64,000 nt of DNA from JAAYJK01 sp964501655 (GTDB lineage: Bacteria > Bacillota > Syntrophomonadia > Syntrophomonadales > Syntrophomonadaceae), in the NCBI GenBank assembly GCA_964501655.1, contig CAZCTN010000015.1:4128-68127 (forward strand), in the 5' to 3' direction. This document shows positions 36,042 through 44,273 of the stretch, piece after piece; position 1 is the stretch's first letter, and every line of letters begins with the position of its first letter. The translations under genes and the position numbers were made by a program. The notes under the pieces were generated by a model. The model had not been told where the DNA came from. It did not search any database and was given only the letters and a program-made list of their open reading frames with translations.

Positions 36042-36455
36042 TTACTCACCAGTTCCATCCAGATAGTTCTGGAGGATGGTAACCGCTGCCAGTTTATCTA
36101 TAACTTTTTTTCTTTTGGATCGGGATAGGTCAGCTTCCAGCAGCACCTTTTCCGCAGCCACGGTGGATAAGCGTTCATCCCAAAAGGCCAGGGGGAGACC
36201 GGTATACTCCTGCAGTCGGCGGCCAAAATCCTGGACTTCAATAGCTTTGGGACCCAGACTGCCATCCATGTTGCGCGGCAGTCCCAGAACTATCAACTCA
36301 ACCTCATTGTTGAGACACAACTGCTTGAAATGTTCCAAATCCCGCTGCATGGAGCTGCGCGTCAATACCGAGTGGCCGCCGGCTACTATTCTCATAGGAT
36401 CACTCAAAGCTATCCCTATTCTTCTGCTGCCAACATCTAAGCCCATTATTCTCAT
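36042..36455 (-). CDS. yqgF: YqgF/RuvX-type putative Holliday junction resolvase (pre-16S rRNA nuclease)
   Basis: A 137-residue RNase H-fold protein. The first strand MRIMGLDVGSRRIGIALSDP gives the catalytic Asp, VELIVLGLPRNMDGSLGP the second conserved block, and AFWDERLSTVAAEKVLLEADLSRSKRKKVIDKLAAVTILQNYLD the third with its acidic residues. The family was named for junction resolution but acts in 16S rRNA 5-prime end maturation in E. coli. Corresponds to yrrK of Bacillus between ireB and DUF1292. The ATG follows AAGGAGCAG. Confidence 0.95.
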   Translation of the reverse strand: MRIMGLDVGSRRIGIALSDPMRIVAGGHSVLTRSSMQRDLEHFKQLCLNNEVELIVLGLPRNMDGSLGPKAIEVQDFGRRLQEYTGLPLAFWDERLSTVAAEKVLLEADLSRSKRKKVIDKLAAVTILQNYLDGTGE

Positions 36456-36485
36456 AAAAGCTGCTCCTTATACTTACAAATATTT

Positions 36486-36510
36486 AATCCCCATGCCCAG
36501 CATGGGGATT
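36486..36510. repeat. Perfect short palindrome between ireB and yqgF
   Basis: AATCCCCATGC (36486-36496) and GCATGGGGATT (36500-36510) flank a three-base loop. The surrounding 200-base spacer (36456-36655) has no convincing coding sequence. No T run follows on the minus strand, so it may be a processing or stability hairpin, or a weak terminator. Confidence 0.6.
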
Positions 36511-36655
36511 CGGTGATTACTTTTTTAACCGGAACTGCGGACCTGTTTCAACCCATGGCTACAACCAGCAGGAATTAGAACCCGCTGCCGGTTTGGTTGA
36601 TGAATACCTTACTGCTTGCTAGAAAAAACGGAGAACATCTTTTCGCCTCATCCGG

Positions 36656-36913
36656 TTATATTCTAGCCAGATATTCTCGTACCAGCACTTCCATGATCTC
36701 ATCCCGGTCCACTTTGCAGATAAGGCTGCGGGCATCATTATGACTCGTAATGTAAGCTGGATCACCGGAGATCATATATCCTACCATCTGGTTGACCGGA
36801 TTATACCCCTTTTCATCCAGCGACTTGTATACCGACTGCAGAATCTCCCTGATGCGCTCTTCGCCTTCTCTTTCCCGTTTAAAACTGACGGTTTCCCCCA
36901 TTCCCTGAGTCAT
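36656..36913 (-). CDS. ireB: IreB family regulatory phosphoprotein (YrzL/DUF965)
   Basis: The open frame extends upstream, but the true start is the ATG at 36913 directly after GAGGAGGTG. The 85-residue product (MTQGMGETVSFKRE...IREILQSVYKSLDEKGYNPVNQMVGYMISGDPAYITSHNDARSLICKVDRDEIMEVLVREYL) matches IreB over its whole length. IreB is the substrate of the Ser/Thr kinase IreK in Enterococcus, affecting cephalosporin resistance, and has threonines near its N-terminus (Thr2, Thr8 here) where phosphorylation occurs. It sits between alaS and yqgF as in Bacillus (yrzL). Confidence 0.95.
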   Translation of the reverse strand: MTQGMGETVSFKREREGEERIREILQSVYKSLDEKGYNPVNQMVGYMISGDPAYITSHNDARSLICKVDRDEIMEVLVREYLARI

Positions 36914-36968
36914 ATACCACACCTCCTCTAAGCCAGGATTTCTACATCGGTCTGGCAAATCCCTTTGT

Positions 36969-39398
36969 TTAAGCCAGTATTTTTTCGACCATTTTACGGG
37001 CTTCGGCCAGGGCTTCTTCCAGTTTGCTCTTATCCCGGGCTCCCGCCTGGGCCATATCCGGGCGTCCGCCGCCGCCGCCGCCGGCGATTTTGGCTGCAGC
37101 TCCCACAATATTGCCGGCATGAACGCCCCTGCCCACCAGATCTTGACTTACAAAGGATACCAGCGAAACCTTATCACCGCTTACCGAGGCCAGCAGCACA
37201 ATCCCACTGCCCAGTTTGTCTTTCAGCATCTCCGCATTTTGCCGCAAAGTTCCGGGGTCCTGAGCCTCCACCCTTTCGATCAGCACCTTGCTGCCGGCAA
37301 TATTATAAGCCTGGTTGATTAATTCGTCACTGGAAGCACGGGACAATCTTCCTTTCAGCTGTTCGATCTCTTTTTCCTGCATTTTGAGAGCCTGCTGCAT
37401 ATTTTCAATTTTATATCCTACCTCGGCCGGGGCTGCCTTCAGAGCTGAGGCTGCTGCCTTCAATGTCTTCTCCACTCCGTTATAATACTCCCGAACCCCA
37501 CGGCCGGTCAGCCCTTCAATTCTGCGCAGNNNNNNNNNNNNNNNNNNNNNNNNNNNNNNNNNNNNNNNNNNNNNNNNNNNNNNNNNNNNNNNNNNNNNNN
37601 NNNNNNNNNNNNNNNNNNNNNNNNNNNNNCCTTTTTGCTGGGCATGTTCCCCCAGCACCTGCCTCAGAGCCTTGTGCAGCAAATGGGTGGCGGTGTGGTT
37701 CCTGGCCGTATCCAGTCTCTGGTTTTCCTCTACCTGCAGAACAACCTTTTCGCCTGCCAGCATTCTTCCTTCCACCTGACCCTCATGAATGATGCTATGG
37801 CCGATTTTTTGTACGTTATCTACCCGCATCCTCCCCTGCTGGCCGCTTATTATACCAGTATCCGCTACCTGTCCTCCGCTTTCAGCATAGAAAGGGGTAC
37901 TGGCAGTAACCAGCAACACCTTTTCATCCTCTCCCTTATCTGCCAAACGCCCATCTTTAATGATAGCGATTATAACTGATTCGTCCCGAGTGTTTTCGTA
38001 CCCGCTGAAAATAGTAGAACTATCTGTCACTTCTTGCATCAGCTCTGATATAATCACTTCTTGAGCAAAGGCACCGTCAGATTTGTTGGCTTGCCGGGCC
38101 CTTTCCCGCTGTTCTTCCATCATTTGATTGAAACCCGGAGTATCAACCAGCAACTGGTTCTCCTCGGCTACATCCTCGGTTAAATCCAGCGGAAAACCGT
38201 AGGTGTCGTAAAGCATAAAGGCTTCTGCCCCGGGTATCATATTGTTCCCCGCCTGCTTAACCCCGACTATGATCTCTTCTACTTTTCTCAATCCTTCGTT
38301 AAGGGTCACCAGGAAACGCTCTTCCTCCATTTTTATAACATCCTTGACGAAATCCTTTTTTTCCTCTATTTCCGGATAAGCATCCCTCATTATACTTACT
38401 ACCAGGTCAACATTTTTGTACAGGAAGGCCTCCTCTATGCCCAGGGAACGGCCAAATCTTACTGCTCGCCTGAGAATTCGCCGCAGAACATATCCCCGTC
38501 CGTCATTGCTGGGCAGCACTCCATCACTGATAAGGAAAGTACAGGCCCGGCTGTGGTCAGCTATAACCCGGAAAGGAAAGCCCTTTTCTCCTCGATCATA
38601 TTTCAACCCGGTCATATCCTCAATACCCTCTATCAGGGGAACAAACAAATCGGTATCAAAATTGCTGTCGACCTTCTGCAGCAGGGATGCCAATCTTTCA
38701 AGCCCCATGCCTGTATCAATGCTGGGACGAGGAAGAGGATTCAGCTTCCCCTCTTCATCCCGATTATACTGCATGAATACCAGATTCCACACTTCCAGCC
38801 AACGGTCACAATCGCAAACACCCAGGGCGCATTCCAGTTCCTTGCAGGCATAACTGTCGCCCCGATCATAATGTATTTCACTGCAGGGACCACAGGGTCC
38901 GGTATCACCCATAGCCCAGAAATTGTCCTTTTCCCCCATACGAATAATACGTTCGGGGGCGACTCCGGCTACCTCCTGCCAGAGTTGCTCGGCCTCATCG
39001 TCATCTTCGTAGATAGTTATCCAGAGCTGCTCCTTGGGGAGGCCGGCCCATTCCGTAAGGAATTCCCAGGCATACTGTATTGCTTCCCGCTTAAAATAGT
39101 CTCCAAAGGAGAAATTACCGAGCATCTCGAAGAAAGTATGGTGACGGGCGGTTCGTCCCACGGTATCCAGATCGTTGTGTTTACCTCCTGCCCGAACACA
39201 TTTTTGAGCCGTGGCTGCTCTGCTGTAGCTACGTTTATCTATTCCTAAAAAAACATCCTTGAACTGATTCATTCCAGCATTGGTAAACAGCAATGTCGGA
39301 TCGTTAACTGGAACCAGCGAAGAACTGGAAATTACCGTATGCCCCTTGTTCTCGAAATAATCTAGGAATGCTTTCCTTATTTCCGCACTATTTCTCAC
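36969..39398 (-). CDS. alaS: Alanyl-tRNA synthetase, interrupted by a sequencing gap
   Basis: The class II catalytic domain (motifs FENKGHTVISSSSLVPVNDPTLLFTNAGMNQFK, and RVIADHSRACTFLISDGVLPSNDGRGYVLRRILRRAVRFG) and the editing domain start (ARNHTATHLLHKALRQVLGEHAQQK) are present, as is the C-Ala domain (IAGGGGGGRPDMAQAGA). A run of exactly 100 N replaces the region between the HATH-type motif and LRRIEGLTG. By comparison with E. coli AlaRS about 105 residues belong there, including the CGGTH zinc motif, so the real gap is about 315 bases and the full protein about 880 residues. The gene is otherwise intact and heads the ireB-yqgF unit. Confidence 0.95.
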   Translation of the reverse strand: MRNSAEIRKAFLDYFENKGHTVISSSSLVPVNDPTLLFTNAGMNQFKDVFLGIDKRSYSRAATAQKCVRAGGKHNDLDTVGRTARHHTFFEMLGNFSFGDYFKREAIQYAWEFLTEWAGLPKEQLWITIYEDDDEAEQLWQEVAGVAPERIIRMGEKDNFWAMGDTGPCGPCSEIHYDRGDSYACKELECALGVCDCDRWLEVWNLVFMQYNRDEEGKLNPLPRPSIDTGMGLERLASLLQKVDSNFDTDLFVPLIEGIEDMTGLKYDRGEKGFPFRVIADHSRACTFLISDGVLPSNDGRGYVLRRILRRAVRFGRSLGIEEAFLYKNVDLVVSIMRDAYPEIEEKKDFVKDVIKMEEERFLVTLNEGLRKVEEIIVGVKQAGNNMIPGAEAFMLYDTYGFPLDLTEDVAEENQLLVDTPGFNQMMEEQRERARQANKSDGAFAQEVIISELMQEVTDSSTIFSGYENTRDESVIIAIIKDGRLADKGEDEKVLLVTASTPFYAESGGQVADTGIISGQQGRMRVDNVQKIGHSIIHEGQVEGRMLAGEKVVLQVEENQRLDTARNHTATHLLHKALRQVLGEHAQQKXXXXXXXXXXXXXXXXXXXXXXXXXXXXXXXXXXLRRIEGLTGRGVREYYNGVEKTLKAAASALKAAPAEVGYKIENMQQALKMQEKEIEQLKGRLSRASSDELINQAYNIAGSKVLIERVEAQDPGTLRQNAEMLKDKLGSGIVLLASVSGDKVSLVSFVSQDLVGRGVHAGNIVGAAAKIAGGGGGGRPDMAQAGARDKSKLEEALAEARKMVEKILA
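37530..37629. other. Assembly gap, 100 N
   Basis: Exactly 100 undetermined bases inside alaS. The round length indicates a placeholder of unknown true size. The frame on both sides happens to be compatible with 100 bases modulo three. Confidence 1.
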
Positions 39399-39498
39399 GA
39401 CCAGGCCTCCTCTTTTCCCTGCAATACTTTTGTTCTAATCTATTTTCTGGTATAAAAGCTTTTGTGTCAACTTCTTCCCGGCTTTTTCGCTTATCCCT

Positions 39499-40524
39499 TC
39501 AAGCTGCATAACGCAAATACAACCAGGAAACGCTTACCTTAATCATAGCAGCAACTGGAACGGCAAACAATATGCCCCATATACCATATAGATTCCCTCC
39601 GGCCAGCAAGGCAAAGATAATAAACAGGGGGTGGAGGCCCAGCTTCCCCCCCAGTATTCTAGGAGTGATAATATTGCTCTCCAACTGCTGTACCGCAAAT
39701 ATGGCAGCAGCCTGATATACTGCCAGCTTCCAGGATTCCGAATAAGCAATGAGTACCGCTGGGATTCCTCCGATAAAAGGACCAAAAAACGGGATCAGAT
39801 TGGTAACCCCAGCCAGCAAACCAATAATAAGAGGCAATCTCACCCCCAGAACCAAAGCCGATAAGCCGACCAGGATTCCTACCACTATTGCTACCAGGAT
39901 ACTGCCTTTGATGCCCTCTATCAGCACCCGGTCAATATCCGCCATTAAGGCCTGCAATTCCCGGCGAAAGGAGGGAGAAAACAGGTTAAGCAACCACTCC
40001 CTTATTTTCTCCCAATCCATCAGAATATAGAAAGCCAGGATAGGCGCCAGAACAACAATAAATATTTTGCCTAGAAAATTATAGATACCAGCCAGGAAAT
40101 TTTCCAACCCCTGGAAAACTGCTGCTTCAATTTTGTCAATGTTGGAATCGATCAAACGGTCCATCTGAGGTGGTTTCTCGATTCCGTCAATTTCATCTGC
40201 AATCTCTTCCGCCCGGGCTTCCATCTGCGGATACATTTCCAGCAAGTGTCCTGCCTCATTGATTAAACGTGGCACTCCCCAGTACAGGGTAAGTCCCAGC
40301 AGACCTACAACAGCCAGATAAAGCACCAGAACCGCATACAAACGTTTAATACCCTTTTTTTGCAGGTATATCACCGGGTGATACAGGAAGTAAGCCAGTA
40401 TCCCCCCCAGTGCGAAGGTAATCATTACCTCCCATACCCGGTAAAAAAAATAGGAGGCAGCTAGGGCTGCCCCGGTAAAAATCAGATAACGATACCAGCG
40501 AACTGACTTAGTTTTCAAGTTCAC
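39499..40524 (-). CDS. AI-2E family transporter (YrrI/YtvI-like permease)
   Basis: A 341-residue integral membrane protein with about eight hydrophobic segments and the family layout: two N-terminal spans, a cytoplasmic amphipathic region (about 90-150), then a C-terminal block of spans with the conserved GLLAGVTNLIPFFGPFIGGIPAVLIAY and GGKLGLHPLFIIFALLAGGNLYGIWG. Members export small molecules; the autoinducer-2 assignment is specific to a few, and others are Na+/H+ antiporters. Position directly upstream of alaS equals yrrI of Bacillus. The GTG start overlaps the previous stop as GTGA; a TTG two codons later is an alternative start. Confidence 0.9.
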   Translation of the reverse strand: MNLKTKSVRWYRYLIFTGAALAASYFFYRVWEVMITFALGGILAYFLYHPVIYLQKKGIKRLYAVLVLYLAVVGLLGLTLYWGVPRLINEAGHLLEMYPQMEARAEEIADEIDGIEKPPQMDRLIDSNIDKIEAAVFQGLENFLAGIYNFLGKIFIVVLAPILAFYILMDWEKIREWLLNLFSPSFRRELQALMADIDRVLIEGIKGSILVAIVVGILVGLSALVLGVRLPLIIGLLAGVTNLIPFFGPFIGGIPAVLIAYSESWKLAVYQAAAIFAVQQLESNIITPRILGGKLGLHPLFIIFALLAGGNLYGIWGILFAVPVAAMIKVSVSWLYLRYAA

Positions 40525-40709
40525 CCCTGCTTCCTTAGAGATTCATCCCAATCCTGACCCAGATGGTTCAAGAACTTGGCCACATCTCTGCCGCTCTCCT
40601 TAAGCCGGTGGCCGGCACTGCACAATTCTCTCTCGTTGTTCAAATAAAACGTGGCTGCTGCTGCTCCTATTACTGCCCCCAATAATACTGCACTGAACAT
40701 ATCCTTCAT
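40521..40709 (-). CDS. Small YtxH-like membrane-anchored protein
   Basis: The ATG at 40709 follows GGAGGTG. The 62-residue product has one N-terminal membrane segment (MFSAVLLGAVIGAAAATFYL) and a short, charged cytoplasmic tail with a cysteine (ERELCSAGHRLKESGRDVAKFLNHLGQDWDESLRK). This arrangement, a glycine/alanine-rich span followed by an amphipathic helix, resembles YtxH-type general stress proteins, but it is too short for certainty. It is coupled by a GTGA overlap to the AI-2E permease gene. Confidence 0.72.
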   Translation of the reverse strand: MKDMFSAVLLGAVIGAAAATFYLNNERELCSAGHRLKESGRDVAKFLNHLGQDWDESLRKQG

Positions 40710-40728
40710 ATGATTCACCTCCAAGTCC

Positions 40729-40902
40729 TTATAAAATCTGGGATGATTCCTCTACTGCCAGCAAGGAACCATCTTCAGCCACTTCATAAAGATTTAAGCG
40801 GCCCCGGTGATAATTAAATTCCAGGTAGCAGTTCCAGCAGTAATACTGATCGCTCCCTACCCTGCCTACCTGCATCCCGCCGCAAATTGGACATTTGTTC
40901 AC
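40729..40902 (-). CDS. 57-residue zinc-ribbon-like protein
   Basis: A GTG start at 40902 overlaps the preceding stop as GTGA; the TTG one codon earlier is also possible. The product begins NKCPICGGMQVGRVGSDQYYCWNCYLEF, with paired CxxC motifs 18 residues apart, then GRLNLYEVAEDGSLLAVEESSQIL. This is the layout of a small zinc ribbon. It lies 20 bases before the YtxH-like gene and is coupled to the PRC-barrel gene upstream, so four genes (PRC-barrel, zinc ribbon, YtxH-like, AI-2E) form one unit. Function is unknown; a nucleic-acid or protein-binding role is a guess. Confidence 0.75.
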   Translation of the reverse strand: MNKCPICGGMQVGRVGSDQYYCWNCYLEFNYHRGRLNLYEVAEDGSLLAVEESSQIL

Positions 40903-41369
40903 CAAGACTGTTCTCTCCCTTCATTTCCAACTACTGCGCTATCGCTGCTCGTCCAGGATATTTGCTCCAAATCATACTCCTTTCGCCCATGCAGCAGATC
41001 TCCGATCGCTCCTGAAAAGACCTCCACTCCCAGCACCCTCTTTTCCTGGATCGAAATAATGAAATCACTGATGGCACCTAATTCACACCCCTTATCGTCG
41101 AATATTATATCTCCCATTTTTTGCTCATATACTGACGATTCTTCCCCGTGTCGGTAAGATTTTATACCATCCAGGTCTTTGATCAGCAGAACCTCTTCTC
41201 CCAGATAAAGATCCTGACTCAATATCATCCCGGGAGGTTTACCTTCTCTCTCGATCACCACGTAGCTCAACCGGAAATCATCCCCGATCACGGCTCTTTT
41301 AACACTTCCGACCACTTCAGCACTATTCTCCAGAAATACCGGCATCTGCCTCATATGACGCAGTTTCAT
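40899..41369 (-). CDS. PRC-barrel domain protein
   Basis: I chose the ATG at 41369, eight bases from GGGAG, over the one at 41375, which is only two bases away. The 156-residue protein contains two PRC-barrel-like halves: about 5-70 (MRQMPVFLENSAEVVGSVKRAVIGDD...YVVIE) and about 80-145 (MGDIIFDDKGCELGAISDFIISIQEKRVLGVEVFSGAIGDLLHGR). Such cytoplasmic proteins (YlmC/YrrD-type in Bacillus) are small beta-barrels of unknown function; YrrD lies in the same alaS/yrrI/mnmA neighbourhood in Bacillus, which strengthens the assignment. Confidence 0.85.
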   Translation of the reverse strand: MKLRHMRQMPVFLENSAEVVGSVKRAVIGDDFRLSYVVIEREGKPPGMILSQDLYLGEEVLLIKDLDGIKSYRHGEESSVYEQKMGDIIFDDKGCELGAISDFIISIQEKRVLGVEVFSGAIGDLLHGRKEYDLEQISWTSSDSAVVGNEGREQSW

Positions 41370-41445
41370 TTCCATTTCTCCCTTCCATCCCTAAAAATAT
41401 TTTCCCCCACGCCGGGAAAATAATGCGTTTCAATCCATAATAAAA

Positions 41446-41474
41446 GTCAGGTTCCCGCATCAAAGAAACCTGAC
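41446..41474 (-). terminator. Terminator downstream of mnmA
   Basis: GTCAGGTT (41446-41453) pairs with AACCTGAC (41467-41474); on the minus strand it is followed by TTTTATTATGG. It lies about 170 bases after mnmA and 77 bases before the PRC-barrel start. Confidence 0.7.
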
Positions 41475-41495
41475 CCATACTCCTATTCAGTTTCC

Positions 41496-41522
41496 GGTGC
41501 GCAAAAAATTTATTTGCGCACC
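41496..41522. repeat. Ten-base-pair hairpin in the mnmA-PRC spacer
   Basis: GGTGCGCAAA (41496-41505) pairs perfectly with TTTGCGCACC (41513-41522) around a seven-base AT loop. No T run follows on either strand. Confidence 0.6.
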
Positions 41523-41538
41523 CTGTCCTCAATACCTC

Positions 41539-41576
41539 TGCCCAAGCCCTTGTTGGCCTAAGGGAACAATTGGGCA
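41539..41576. repeat. Bulged hairpin in the mnmA-PRC spacer
   Basis: TGCCCAA and TTGTT (41539-41545, 41550-41554) pair with AACAA and TTGGGCA (41565-41576), with a one-sided GCCC bulge. It is the first structure an RNA leaving mnmA would form. Confidence 0.55.
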
Positions 41577-41643
41577 CATAATAATACTTTCAGAGTGAGT
41601 TTGTGGTTTCATTCCCTTAACCACTTAAAGTTTCCGCCGGTTG

Positions 41644-42687
41644 CTAATGGCTATCCACTGCCAAGATTATCCCCCCGCCCAGAACATACTCCCCATAGTA
41701 ACACACGGCTGATTGACCACAGGTAATAGCCCGCTGCGGGCTGTCAAAAGTCAGCCGCATCCGGTCCGTATCAGCCCCATCATCCTTGGCCAGCCGGGCC
41801 GGTGCAGCCCGCCTGGCATACCTGATTTTGGCCTCAACCTTAACCGGAGCATCAATTTCCTCCTGGTAGATCCAATTATTTTCTCCCAGCAACAGAGAGT
41901 GATGGTAAAGTTCAGCTTCACTTCCTACCACCAGCCGATTCCCTTCCATATCCAGTTCCAGCACATAAATGGGCTGCCCGGCACTTATCCCCAGGCCCCT
42001 GCGCTGTCCAATGGTGTAAAAAGGAAGTCCCAGGTGGCTTCCCAGAATCTCCCCTTGCCGATCCACCACTTCACCTGGCCGGTATTGCACCTTGTCCCTG
42101 ATGAAATCCCGATAATCATTTTTTATAAAACATATCTCCTGGCTTTCCAGATTATCCGCCGCTTTTAAACCGGCTTCGCGAGCCATCTCCAAAACCCGAT
42201 TTTTCTCCAGGTCTCCCAGGGGGAACAGAGTCCGGCCCAATTGATACTGATTAAGACCATATAAAAAATAGCTCTGATCCTTTAGCGGATCGATCCCTTT
42301 TTTAAGCCGGAATCTTTTGCCACTCTCATCCGGTTCGATGCGGGAGTAATGCCCGGTGGCTACTTGATCAAATCCCTGCGTTAAAGCAAAATCCAGCAGA
42401 GCCCCGAATTTTATATGCCGGTTGCATTCTACACAGGGATTGGGGGTAAAACCCTTTTCATAGCTGCGGTAGAAATATTCGACCACCCTATCATAAAACA
42501 GCCGGCGCAAATCTATTATTTCATGGCTTATGCCCAGATAACGGGCTGCTTGGGCTGCCGATTCAACCGCAGCGGCATCCCAGTTATTCATAGTCAAGCC
42601 CGATATATCATAACCCTGCTCTTTCAGCAGCAAGGCAGCCATGGTACTATCCACCCCTCCGCTCATCAATACCGCAACTTTCACCAT
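41644..42687 (-). CDS. mnmA: tRNA-uridine 2-sulfurtransferase MnmA
   Basis: A 347-residue PP-loop enzyme that thiolates U34 of tRNA for Lys, Glu and Gln. The PP-loop SGGVDST is at residues 9-15. The catalytic cysteines lie in TPNPCVECNRHIKFG (near 103) and QEICFIKNDYRDF (near 200), both present. The C-terminal beta domain includes YTIGQRRGLGI and RYARRAAPA and RAITCGQSAVCYYGEYVLGGG. AAAGGAGG lies five bases before the ATG. Its sulfur donor, a cysteine desulfurase, is not encoded next to it. Divergent from rarA across a spacer holding a large palindrome. Confidence 0.97.
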   Translation of the reverse strand: MVKVAVLMSGGVDSTMAALLLKEQGYDISGLTMNNWDAAAVESAAQAARYLGISHEIIDLRRLFYDRVVEYFYRSYEKGFTPNPCVECNRHIKFGALLDFALTQGFDQVATGHYSRIEPDESGKRFRLKKGIDPLKDQSYFLYGLNQYQLGRTLFPLGDLEKNRVLEMAREAGLKAADNLESQEICFIKNDYRDFIRDKVQYRPGEVVDRQGEILGSHLGLPFYTIGQRRGLGISAGQPIYVLELDMEGNRLVVGSEAELYHHSLLLGENNWIYQEEIDAPVKVEAKIRYARRAAPARLAKDDGADTDRMRLTFDSPQRAITCGQSAVCYYGEYVLGGGIILAVDSH

Positions 42688-42740
42688 TGCCGACCTCCTT
42701 TACCGGTCATTGTAACACTAATCCCCCCAACAGAACAACC

Positions 42741-42837
42741 AAACCAGGGGGGACCAAACAAGGGGACGGTTCTTTTGTTTGCTTGCACACAAGCAAACAA
42801 AAGAACCGTCCCCTTGTTTGGTCCCCCCCTCTGGTTT
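42741..42837. repeat. Large perfect inverted repeat (39-bp stem, 4-base loop)
   Basis: Bases 42747-42785 pair without mismatch with 42790-42828; the loop is CACA. Beyond a three-base bulge, AAACCA (42741-42746) pairs with TGGTTT (42832-42837). The arm contains AGGGGACGGTTCTTTTGTTT, a motif I recall as recurrent in clostridial genomes. It occupies the divergent spacer between mnmA and rarA. Confidence 0.95.
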
Positions 42838-42929
42838 TGCTTGTAGGGCGGTTTTATTTTGTTTTATAATAACTTCAGGTTTATTGGTCACCCGATAGAA
42901 TTGCTATAGGGCTAATGGAGGTTGTGCAA

Positions 42930-44240
42930 ATGGATTTATTTGACTTGGGCAATCAGGATATTAGTGCCCCGCTTTCTTATAGAATGCGTCCCCGAACCCT
43001 GGAGCAGGTAATCGGGCAGGATCACCTGTTGGGCCCTGCTTCTCCCTTGCGCAGATTAATCGACAAAGACCAGCTGCATTCCATGATTCTTTATGGCCCC
43101 CCTGGAACCGGCAAAACCACTATTGCGTCAATTATTGCCCGGATGACCAGGGCTCATTTTGAATCCATAGCAGCAGTCACTGCCGGAGTAAATGATATCC
43201 GCAAGATTGCGGCGGATGCCGCCCAGAGGCTTAAATACTATCAGCAGAAGACCATATTGTTTGTTGACGAAATCCACCGTTTCAACAAGAGCCAGCAGGA
43301 TGTATTGCTGCCGTTTGTGGAAGACGGCACTCTGGTCCTTATCGGGGCTACTACCGAAAATCCCCTTTACGAACTAAATAACGCTCTGCTGTCCCGCATC
43401 AAGCTGTACATTCTGGAACCCTTGCAGGAATCTCACCTGGCCAGGATCATAAACGATGCTCTCCAGGATGGGGAAAATGGACTGGGCAGTTATCAGATCT
43501 CCCTTGATGATCAGGCTGTCCCTGCTATTGCTTCCGCCTGCAAAGGGGATGCCCGTATGGCACTCAACATCATAGAAACTGCAGCCAACTCTTATTTGCA
43601 AGAAGATGGCACTTTATTCATTGATCTTGATCTGCTGCAGAAAATCTTATCCCGGCCTTTATTAAAATACGATCGTCGGGGGGACGGTCATTATGACAGC
43701 ATCTCAGCTTTTATCAAGAGTATCCGTGGTTCTGACCCGGATGCCTCCGTATTCTGGCTGGCGGTGATGCTGGAAGGCGGCGAAGACCCAATGTTTATCG
43801 CCCGGCGCCTGCTCATACATGCCGCGGAAGATATCGGCCTGGCTGATCCGGCAGCCTTAAATCTTGCTGCTGCTGCAGCTCAGGCAGTTCAGCTGGTGGG
43901 TATGCCCGAGGCCAGGATCCCACTGGCCGAGGCCACCATATATTTGGCTACTGCCCCCAAAAGCAACAGCAGCATTAAGGCTATCCAAAAGGCATACGGG
44001 GCAGTCAGGGAAGCCAAACAGATCAAGGTTCCCTTACATCTGGCAGATTCTTCCCATCCCCAGTCCCGAGCCCTGCTGGGCCGGGGGGAAGGCTACAAAT
44101 ATCCTCATGATTACGGCGGCCATGTCAAGCAGAATTATCTCCCTGAGCAGATGGCCGGCATGATATTCTTCGAGCCCGGATCGGAAGGATATGAATTGAT
44201 TATAAGAGAATTCTTGAATAAAACCGAAGCCAGAAAATAG
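42930..44240 (+). CDS. rarA: Replication-associated recombination protein A (MgsA/RarA AAA+ ATPase)
   Basis: The frame opens at 42915 but the ATG at 42930 is seven bases from GGAGG, giving 436 residues. The AAA+ core shows LYGPPGTGKTTIASIIA (Walker A), TILFVDEIHRFNKSQQD (Walker B and sensor region), ATTENP and an arginine finger in LLSRIK. The C-terminal part (about 240-430) contains the MgsA tetramerisation domain (HYDSISAFIKSIRGSDPDASVFWLAVMLEGGEDPMFIARRLLIHAAEDIGLADP). It acts at stalled replication forks. YrvN is the Bacillus counterpart. The downstream 50-residue gene may share its transcript. Confidence 0.96.
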   Translation: MDLFDLGNQDISAPLSYRMRPRTLEQVIGQDHLLGPASPLRRLIDKDQLHSMILYGPPGTGKTTIASIIARMTRAHFESIAAVTAGVNDIRKIAADAAQRLKYYQQKTILFVDEIHRFNKSQQDVLLPFVEDGTLVLIGATTENPLYELNNALLSRIKLYILEPLQESHLARIINDALQDGENGLGSYQISLDDQAVPAIASACKGDARMALNIIETAANSYLQEDGTLFIDLDLLQKILSRPLLKYDRRGDGHYDSISAFIKSIRGSDPDASVFWLAVMLEGGEDPMFIARRLLIHAAEDIGLADPAALNLAAAAAQAVQLVGMPEARIPLAEATIYLATAPKSNSSIKAIQKAYGAVREAKQIKVPLHLADSSHPQSRALLGRGEGYKYPHDYGGHVKQNYLPEQMAGMIFFEPGSEGYELIIREFLNKTEARK

Positions 44241-44273
44241 ACTTGGAAACAACATTTAAGACGGGGGGATACG

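Noticed and set aside
38553..39248. 231-residue open frame antisense to alaS
   Set aside because: Lies wholly within alaS catalytic-domain sequence; shadow frame without ribosome site.
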